In this document: positions 1 through 5,777 of the stretch, in pieces | Position numbering within the stretch: position 1 is the first letter of the stretch | Layout of the letters: the number at the start of each line of letters is the position of its first letter | DNA from: Actinomycetes bacterium | GTDB taxonomy: Bacteria; Actinomycetota; Actinomycetes; Propionibacteriales; Propionibacteriaceae | Reading direction: 5' to 3' | Length of the DNA stretch: 5,777 nucleotides | NCBI GenBank assembly: GCA_023387135.1 | Contig: JAEWIK010000262.1 | Coordinates: 1-5,777 of the forward strand | Program-made: the position numbers and the translations under genes | Notes under the pieces: model-generated | Database searches by the model: none | What the model was told of the DNA's origin: nothing | Seen by the model: the letters and a program-made list of their open reading frames with translations, nothing else

Positions 1-97
1 GGCCACGACAGACGCCGGCTCGGCCGAACTCCTGCTGGTCGGCGCCCAGGACGAACTGGTGAACCCGACCCACGAGTTCGAAGCGGTGAAGCTCTGA
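1..97 (+). CDS. C-terminal end of an unidentified protein (partial)
   Basis: The frame that begins at base 2 is open to a TGA at 95-97 and gives the last 31 residues of a protein whose start lies outside the window. The fragment is acidic, has a short hydrophobic strand (LLLVG) and ends in AVKL. Codons are strongly G/C-ending, as in the neighbouring genes, so it looks like real coding sequence. I do not recognise the family, and 31 residues are too few to assign one. It converges with the murA-like gene with one base between the two stop codons. Confidence 0.6.
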   Translation, partial: ATTDAGSAELLLVGAQDELVNPTHEFEAVKL

Positions 98-98
98 C

Positions 99-1637
99 TC
101 AGTCCTTGAAGACTGTGATGCGGGCGCCGAGGGCGTTGAGGCGGCTGGGCAGGTCCTCGTAGCCGCGGTTGATGACGTACACGTCACGCAGCACCGACGT
201 CCCCCGGGCCGCGAGGGCCGCGAGCAGCAGGCAGACCGCCGGACGCAGGGCCTGCGGGCAGACGAGCTCCTGGCCGCGCCAGCGGGTGGGGCCGTTGACG
301 ACGATCCTGTGCGGGTCGAGGAGCTGGATGTCGGCGCCGAGCTTGTTCAGGTCGACGAGGTGGATCGCGCGGTTCTCGTAGACCCAGTCGTGGATCAGCG
401 TCCTGCCCTCGGCGACGGCGGCGATCACAGCGAACAACGGCAGGTTGTCGATGTTGAGGCCGGGGAACGGCAGCGGGTGGATCTTGTCGGCGGCGGCACG
501 CAGCTCGGACGGATAGACGGTGATGTCCACCAGCCTCGTGCGTCCGTTCTCGGCGGCGTACTCCTGCGTGAGCGTGAACCGCAGGCCCATCTCCTCCAGG
601 ATCGCCAGCTCGATGTCGAGGAACTCGATCGGCGCCCTGCAGATGGTCAGCTCGCTGTGGGTCACGATCGCGGCGGCGATCAGGCTCATGGCCTCGATCG
701 GGTCCTCGCTGGGGGCGAAGGTGATGTCGGCGTCGATCCGCCCGACGCCGCGCACGCGCAGCGTCGTGGTGCCGATGCCCGCGATCTCGACGCCGAGCGC
801 CTGCAGAAAGAAGCAGAGGTCCTGCACCATGTAGTTCGAGCTGGCGTTGCGGATGACTGTCTCGCCGGTGAACTGCGCGGCGGCCATGAGGACGTTCTCG
901 GTCACCGTGTCACCGCGCTCGATCAACGTGACCGAGCGGCTGTCGCTGGCCACCTGCTCGACGTGCGCGCGGTAGAAGCCCTGCGTGGTCTTCACCTCGA
1001 GCCCGAAGTTCCGGAGCGCGTGCAGGTGGGGGGTGACGGTCCGGGCGCCGAGGTTGCAGCCGCCGGCGAAGGGCAGTTCGAAGTTCTCCTCCGAGTGCAG
1101 CAACGGGCCGAGGAACATGATGATCGAGCGCGTGCGCCGGGCGGCGGCCACGTCCATGGTGTCGAGATGCAGCACCGGCGGACGGACGAGCTCGAGTTCA
1201 GACTTGTCGGCCGACCAGGTGACCCTGACACCGATGCTCGTCAGCACCTCGACGAGCCGGTTGACCTCCTCGATCTGCGCGATGCCGCGCAGCACCGTCC
1301 GCCCGTGGTTGAGCAGGGACGCGCACATCAACGCGACGGCGGCGTTCTTCGACGACCTGACGTCGATCGACCCCTTGAGGGTCGTCGGGCCTTCGATGCG
1401 GAAGTGGGTTGGGCCGCCGGGGCCCGCCGTGATCAGCGGGCTCTCCAGGGCGTGGGCGATCCTGTTGATCATCTCCAGGCTGAGGTTCTGGCCGCCGGAC
1501 TCGATCCGGTGGATAGCGCTCTGGCTGGTGCCGAGTTCGGTAGCGAGCTGCTGTTGGGTCAGCCCGCGCTGTTTGCGGGCGTCCCGAATGAGGGTACCGA
1601 TGCTGCTGGGGAGAAGAGCTGCCACGTTCACGACCAT
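99..1637 (-). CDS. XRE helix-turn-helix / MurA-like enolpyruvyltransferase fusion
   Basis: A 512-residue protein. Residues about 13-68 form an XRE/Cro-type helix-turn-helix (LTQQQLATELGTSQSAIHRI at 26-45). Residues about 77-512 form an EPSP-synthase/MurA-fold domain close in length to MurA. MurA transfers enolpyruvate from PEP to UDP-GlcNAc in the first committed step of peptidoglycan synthesis, in the cytoplasm. By hand alignment to E. coli MurA these positions are kept: K97-N98 (K22-N23), R170 (R91), C194 in GGCNLGAR (C115, the fosfomycin target), R199 (R120), D397 (D305), R423 (R331) and R491 (R397). Others differ: the PDRIE motif reads EDPIE (311-315), the SVGAT loop is GDTVT (242-246), and D369 is A463. 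The substrate may therefore not be UDP-GlcNAc. Fusions of this kind are, as I recall, widespread in actinobacteria and usually annotated as MurA. The start is the first possible one, because an in-frame TGA lies six bases upstream. No clear Shine-Dalgarno precedes it. The family call is firm; the exact reaction is not. Confidence 0.9.
   Translation of the reverse strand: MVVNVAALLPSSIGTLIRDARKQRGLTQQQLATELGTSQSAIHRIESGGQNLSLEMINRIAHALESPLITAGPGGPTHFRIEGPTTLKGSIDVRSSKNAAVALMCASLLNHGRTVLRGIAQIEEVNRLVEVLTSIGVRVTWSADKSELELVRPPVLHLDTMDVAAARRTRSIIMFLGPLLHSEENFELPFAGGCNLGARTVTPHLHALRNFGLEVKTTQGFYRAHVEQVASDSRSVTLIERGDTVTENVLMAAAQFTGETVIRNASSNYMVQDLCFFLQALGVEIAGIGTTTLRVRGVGRIDADITFAPSEDPIEAMSLIAAAIVTHSELTICRAPIEFLDIELAILEEMGLRFTLTQEYAAENGRTRLVDITVYPSELRAAADKIHPLPFPGLNIDNLPLFAVIAAVAEGRTLIHDWVYENRAIHLVDLNKLGADIQLLDPHRIVVNGPTRWRGQELVCPQALRPAVCLLLAALAARGTSVLRDVYVINRGYEDLPSRLNALGARITVFKD
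100..115. terminator. small hairpin at a convergent gene junction (weak)
   Basis: CAGTC (100-104) and GACTG (111-115) form a perfect 5-bp stem with a 6-base loop just past the stop of the upstream plus-strand gene and inside the last codons of the murA-like gene. There is no T-tract on either strand and the stem is short, so this is only a possible transcription end signal for the two convergent genes. Confidence 0.2.
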
Positions 1638-1653
1638 ATCTCACATGAGAGAT
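1638..1653. promoter_or_regulatory. Imperfect 16-bp palindrome abutting the murA-like start codon; candidate operator
   Basis: ATCTCACATGAGAGAT matches its own reverse complement at 14 of 16 positions, with one symmetric mismatch pair at positions 6 and 11. It ends directly against the ATG of the minus-strand XRE-enolpyruvyltransferase gene, where a Shine-Dalgarno would normally sit. XRE proteins commonly bind short palindromes as dimers and often regulate their own gene. Autoregulation by the fused HTH domain is therefore a natural inference, but only the palindrome and its position are seen. Confidence 0.45.
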
Positions 1654-1682
1654 GAACGCACGTCCCGGGAGGGATATCTGTG

Positions 1683-1688
1683 ACCTTA
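1683..1688 (-). promoter_or_regulatory. Candidate -10 box for the murA-like gene
   Basis: Read on the minus strand this is TAAGGT, which fits the actinobacterial TANNNT -10 pattern. It would start transcription near 1676 and give a leader of about 40 bases that contains the 1638-1653 palindrome. No good -35 hexamer is visible at the usual spacing, so the assignment is tentative. Confidence 0.3.
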
Positions 1689-1747
1689 CCTCCGCGCCGG
1701 GCTGCTCGCGGCATGGCGCCCAACTCGGGCCCTTCAACGCCGGGGAA

Positions 1748-1753
1748 TAGAGT
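1748..1753 (+). promoter_or_regulatory. -10 box placed for a leaderless lpd transcript
   Basis: TAGAGT fits the TANNNT -10 pattern and ends seven bases before the A of the lpd ATG at 1761, so the expected transcription start falls on the start codon itself. Leaderless mRNAs are common in actinobacteria. In agreement, there is no Shine-Dalgarno directly upstream of this ATG. No convincing -35 element is seen. Confidence 0.45.
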
Positions 1754-1760
1754 GTGGCCC

Positions 1761-3161
<1,401 letters not shown>

Positions 3162-3168
3162 GGCAGCC

Positions 3169-3741
3169 ATGCCGGAACTGCACCTGACAGGCGACGAGGT
3201 CGCTGACGGACTGCTCTCCCGCGACGCGAACGCCCTGACCATCGGCATGCTGCTCGACCAGCAGGTCACCATGGAGAAGGCGTTCTCGGGGCCGGCAGTG
3301 ATCGCCGAGCGGATGGGCGGGACGCTGGACGTCAGGGCCATCGCCGCCGCCGACCCGCAGGAGTTCGTCGAGCTGTGCTCGCGTCCGCCCGCCATCCACA
3401 GGTTCCCCAAGTCGATGGCCGAGCGCGTCCAGTCGCTGTGCCAGGAGCTTGTCGACACGTGGGACGGCGACGTGACGAACCTCTTCGCCGCGGCCCGGAC
3501 CGGGGCGGACCTGAAGAAGCTGGTGGGTGGCCTCCCCGGGTTCGGCGCCGCCAAGGCGGCGATCTTCGTCGCCCTGCTCGGCAAGCAGTACGGGATCACT
3601 CCCGACGGCTGGCGCGAGGCGGCGGGGGAGTTCGGCCAGGACGGCTACCGCTCGGTCGCCGACATCACCGACTCCGAGTCGCTGCTGAAGGTGCGCGCGA
3701 CCAAGCAGGCGGTGAAGGCGGCCGCCAAGGCGAAGGGCTAG
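3169..3741 (+). CDS. HhH-GPD-family base-excision DNA repair protein
   Basis: A 190-residue protein of the small HhH-GPD type found in actinobacteria and sometimes misnamed HesB. An N-terminal helix carries LLDQQV (28-33), like the QQ helix of AlkA-type glycosylases. A helix-hairpin-helix lies at LPGFG (122-126). Aligned without gaps to E. coli endonuclease III from LPGVG onward, D146 falls on the catalytic Asp138, while the Lys120 position is A128, with a lysine one residue later (K129). That fits a monofunctional glycosylase better than a lyase, though the substrate cannot be told. Only two cysteines (C70, C91) are present, so there is no endonuclease III-type [4Fe-4S] cluster. The C-terminal 20 residues are rich in Lys and Ala and could add DNA contact. 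Start ATG 3169 has a GAGG at good spacing, overlapping the lpd stop. The family is firm; activity is inferred. Confidence 0.85.
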   Translation: MPELHLTGDEVADGLLSRDANALTIGMLLDQQVTMEKAFSGPAVIAERMGGTLDVRAIAAADPQEFVELCSRPPAIHRFPKSMAERVQSLCQELVDTWDGDVTNLFAAARTGADLKKLVGGLPGFGAAKAAIFVALLGKQYGITPDGWREAAGEFGQDGYRSVADITDSESLLKVRATKQAVKAAAKAKG

Positions 3742-3766
3742 GCGATCCCGGGGCTCAGGGTCGCCT
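3740..3766. terminator. Hairpin between convergent HhH-GPD and prmC genes; candidate bidirectional terminator
   Basis: AGGCGATCC (3740-3748) pairs with GGGTCGCCT (3758-3766) in a 9-bp stem that includes one T-G wobble, leaving a 9-base loop. The stem overlaps the stop codon of the HhH-GPD gene on one side and the last codons of prmC on the other. No T-tract follows on either strand, which is not unusual for GC-rich actinobacteria but lowers certainty. Confidence 0.4.
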
Positions 3767-4654
3767 GGCGAGGACCGCGCGCGACCTGCCCGTCAGGTCG
3801 GCGATCGTGCGGGCCTGGTTCAGTCCTGCCGCCGCGACCATGTCCCTGGCGGCCTCGGCCTGCACCTCCGCGTGCTCCATGACGAACAGCCCACCCGGCT
3901 TGAGCAGCCGGAGCGCCGCCGCGGCGACGGCACGTGGGATGTCCAGGCCGTCCAGCCCGCCGCCGTACAGCGCGACGTCAGGGTCGTGGTCGCGCACCTC
4001 GGGTTCCAGCGGCTCGGCATCGGGCGGGATGTACGGGGGATTGCTGACCACGACGTCCACCAGGCCGTCGAGGTCGGCGAGCACGTCGGGCTCGCGCACG
4101 TCGGCCTGTTCGACGCGCAGCGCACCTACCCCGCAATCGCGAGCATTTCTCCTTGTCAGAGCCACAGCGGCGAGCGAGACGTCGACGGCAGAGACCCTCG
4201 CCGCCGGCACCTCGGTGGCCACCGAGACGGCGATGCCGCCCGCCCCGCAGCACAGGTCCACGACGATGGGGGAGAGGCCCGTGGAGGCCAGCGCAGCGGC
4301 CTCGTCGATGGCGGCCTGCGCGACGACCTCGGTCTCGGGACGCGGGACGAACACGCCGGGCTCGACGCTCAGCGTGAGGTAGCGGAAACCCGTCGTGCCG
4401 AGGATGTGCTGCAGCGGCTCGCGCAGCCGGCGGCGCTCGACGAGCTCCGCGTAGCGCGTGGCCGTCGACGCGTCCACCCCGACCTCGGACAGCACGGGCA
4501 GGCGCTCGACGCCGAGCACGTGGGCCGCCAGCGCGCGGGCGTCGTGGGCGGGGGAGGGCACTCCTGCCTCGCTCAGCAGCCGCGTGGCGCCTTCGATGAG
4601 GGCACGCAGGTCGGGCGTGGGGAGGGCGCTGTCTGTCGGCACGCCCCGCATCAT
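3755..4654 (-). CDS. prmC: Peptide chain release factor N5-glutamine methyltransferase
   Basis: A 299-residue class I SAM-dependent methyltransferase of the PrmC/HemK family, which methylates the glutamine of the GGQ motif in release factors RF1 and RF2 and so aids translation termination in the cytoplasm. The N-terminal helical release-factor-binding domain covers about residues 12-85. The family signature VPRPETE is at 103-109, SAM-binding motif I (DLCCGAGG) at 133-140 and the catalytic NPPY at 205-208, followed by RDHDPDVAL (221-229). Length is typical. ATG 4654 is followed at once by a second ATG (4651), and GTG 4642 is another option; no strong Shine-Dalgarno separates them. In many bacteria prmC follows prfA. 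Here its upstream neighbour is a divergent oxidoreductase gene and its downstream neighbour is convergent, so it is a single-gene unit. A patch of rare codons lies at 4121-4156. A second PrmC-like paralogue elsewhere cannot be excluded. Confidence 0.93.
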   Translation of the reverse strand: MMRGVPTDSALPTPDLRALIEGATRLLSEAGVPSPAHDARALAAHVLGVERLPVLSEVGVDASTATRYAELVERRRLREPLQHILGTTGFRYLTLSVEPGVFVPRPETEVVAQAAIDEAAALASTGLSPIVVDLCCGAGGIAVSVATEVPAARVSAVDVSLAAVALTRRNARDCGVGALRVEQADVREPDVLADLDGLVDVVVSNPPYIPPDAEPLEPEVRDHDPDVALYGGGLDGLDIPRAVAAAALRLLKPGGLFVMEHAEVQAEAARDMVAAAGLNQARTIADLTGRSRAVLARRP

Positions 4655-4722
4655 CGCATCGGCGGCTCGTCCCGGGCGAACGCCGACGTCCGGAGCCGGG
4701 AATGTGCGGGCCGCTGGGAAGT

Positions 4723-4728
4723 TATACG
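4723..4728 (+). promoter_or_regulatory. Possible -10 box upstream of the oxidoreductase gene
   Basis: TATACG matches four of six positions of TATAAT but lacks the final T. It lies in the most AT-rich spot of the 79-bp divergent region and ends five bases before the GTG at 4734, so a leaderless or near-leaderless transcript is possible. No -35 element stands out. Confidence 0.25.
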
Positions 4729-4733
4729 TGGGC

Positions 4734-5756
4734 GTGAAGAAGATCGGATTCCTGTCCTTCGGCCACTGGTCGGCCTCTCCCGGTTCCCAGACGCGCTCGG
4801 CGGCGGACTTCCTGCACCAGTCGATCGACCTGGCCGTCGCGGTCGAGGAACTGGGCGCGGACGGCGCCTACTTCCGCGTCCACCACTTCGCACGGCAGGC
4901 CGGGTCACCGTTCCCGCTGCTCGCGGCGATCGGCGCGAAGACCTCCAGGATCGAGATCGGGACCGGCGTCATCGACATGCGTTACGAGAACCCCTTCTAC
5001 ATGGCTGAGGACGCCGGGGCCGCCGACCTCATCTCGAACGGCAGGCTGCAGCTCGGCGTGAGCCGGGGATCGCCCGAACAGGTGATCGACGGCTGGAAGT
5101 ACTTCGGCTACCAGCCGGCGGAGGGGGAGAGCGACGCCGACATGGCGCGACGGCACGCGGAAGTCTTCCTCCAGGTGATCGAGGGCAAGGGGTTCGCGCA
5201 GCCGAGCCCGCGTCCGATGTTCCCCAACCCGCCGGGGCTGCTGCGCCTGGAGCCGTACTCCGAAGGGCTCAGGGAGCGGATCTGGTGGGGCGCGGGGTCC
5301 AACGCGACAGCCACCTGGGCTGCCGAGAAGGGCATGAACCTGATGAGTTCGACCCTCAAGGACAACGAGAGTGACAAGCCTTTTCACGTCCAGCAGGCCG
5401 AGCAGATCCAGCTTTTCAGGGACGCGTGGAAGAAGGCGGGCCACGACCGCGAGCCGCGGGTCTCGGTGAGCCGCAGCATCTTCGCGCTGGTGGACGACAC
5501 CGACAGGCTGTACTTCGGGGACGACGCGCAGAGCCGCGACCAGGTGGGCTGGATCGACTCGAAGACGCAGGCGATCTTCGGCAGGTCGTACGCCGCCGAG
5601 CCCGACGTCCTCATCGACCAGTTGCGCGAGGACGAGGCGATCGCCGCCGCCGACACGTTGCTGCTCACCGTCCCGAACCAGTTGGGGGTGGACTACAACG
5701 CCCACGTCGTGGAGAGCATCCTGAAGCACGTGGCGCCGGCCCTCGGCTGGCGCTAG
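4734..5756 (+). CDS. LLM-class (luciferase-like) flavin-dependent oxidoreductase
   Basis: A 340-residue protein of the bacterial luciferase-like monooxygenase superfamily, a TIM-barrel fold using FMN or F420. Visible signatures are the first strand KKIGFLSFG (2-10), GAYFRVHHFAR (44-54, equivalent to the common E-H-H-F segment), GTGVIDMRYENP (76-87), the family pattern ADLISNGRLQLGVSRG (97-112), and WWGAGSNATATWAA (184-197) in the flavin phosphate region. The substrate cannot be read from sequence, nor can I choose between FMN and F420. There is no signal peptide or membrane segment. I chose GTG 4734 because close relatives, as I recall them, begin MKKIGFLSFGHW. GTG 4728 would add two residues and has a weak GGGAAG at better spacing. 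A far-upstream ATG at 4458 would run through prmC antisense and is rejected. The gene diverges from prmC and ends in TAG 21 bases before the window end. Confidence 0.88.
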   Translation: MKKIGFLSFGHWSASPGSQTRSAADFLHQSIDLAVAVEELGADGAYFRVHHFARQAGSPFPLLAAIGAKTSRIEIGTGVIDMRYENPFYMAEDAGAADLISNGRLQLGVSRGSPEQVIDGWKYFGYQPAEGESDADMARRHAEVFLQVIEGKGFAQPSPRPMFPNPPGLLRLEPYSEGLRERIWWGAGSNATATWAAEKGMNLMSSTLKDNESDKPFHVQQAEQIQLFRDAWKKAGHDREPRVSVSRSIFALVDDTDRLYFGDDAQSRDQVGWIDSKTQAIFGRSYAAEPDVLIDQLREDEAIAAADTLLLTVPNQLGVDYNAHVVESILKHVAPALGWR

Positions 5757-5777
5757 GCGGACGGCTCAGGACTGCGA

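Noticed and set aside
309..1655. Long open plus-strand frame opposite the murA-like gene (448 codons)
   Set aside because: Its product is low-complexity, rich in Arg, Asp, Gly and Val, with no recognisable domain. Such frames are usual opposite genes with strong G/C third positions.
1663..1670. TCCCGGGA perfect 8-bp palindrome in the divergent region
   Set aside because: Short all-G/C-core palindromes are common by chance here, and it overlaps the Shine-Dalgarno-like stretch. I saw no second copy at a regulatory spacing.
4663..4698. CGGCTC / GAGCCG inverted repeat in the prmC-oxidoreductase intergenic region
   Set aside because: Six-base arms with a 24-base spacer are expected by chance in DNA this rich in G and C.
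4458..4733. 92-residue N-terminal extension of the flavin oxidoreductase
   Set aside because: It lies mostly antisense to the prmC 5' end, has no homology I can see, and the family starts at KKIGFLSFG.
3872..5008. 378-codon plus-strand frame running across prmC antisense into the oxidoreductase gene
   Set aside because: It covers two well-supported genes in wrong frames, and its product has no domain.
5757..5777. Downstream end of the window
   Set aside because: Twenty-one bases after the last stop codon contain no hairpin, start codon with ribosome site, or other signal that I could support.

Overview
The window is a compact stretch of GC-rich bacterial DNA, almost certainly from an actinobacterium. 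I base this on strong G/C bias at third codon positions, a lipoamide dehydrogenase very like mycobacterial LpdC as I remember it, and two families I associate with actinobacteria: an XRE-enolpyruvyltransferase fusion and a stand-alone HhH-GPD protein. I cannot name the genus. No mobile element, CRISPR array, tRNA or rRNA is visible.

Layout. Bases 1-97 are the 3' end of an unidentified plus-strand gene, ending one base from the 3' end of a minus-strand gene (99-1637). That gene encodes an N-terminal XRE helix-turn-helix fused to a MurA-like enolpyruvyltransferase. About 120 bp of divergent intergenic DNA (1638-1760) follows. It holds an imperfect 16-bp palindrome touching the murA-like start codon, a candidate minus-strand -10 box, and a plus-strand -10 box placed for a leaderless lpd transcript. 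Then lpd (1761-3161) and a small HhH-GPD DNA-glycosylase-like gene (3169-3741) lie 7 bp apart as a likely two-gene operon. Next, prmC (3755-4654, minus) converges on this pair over a hairpin that could terminate both sides. A luciferase-like flavin-dependent oxidoreductase gene (4734-5756, plus) diverges from prmC across 79 bp. The last 21 bp (5757-5777) hold nothing I can identify.

How the genes work together. They do not form one pathway: peptidoglycan-type enolpyruvyl transfer, 2-oxoacid dehydrogenase/redox chemistry, base excision repair, release-factor methylation and a flavin oxidoreductase are mostly unrelated. The clearest local logic is the possible autoregulation of the XRE-enolpyruvyltransferase gene and the translational coupling of lpd to the HhH-GPD gene.

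I see no convincing new multi-gene system. The most interesting item is the enolpyruvyltransferase: it keeps the residues for PEP chemistry but has changed several residues that in MurA handle UDP-GlcNAc, and it carries its own DNA-binding domain with a candidate operator at its start codon.
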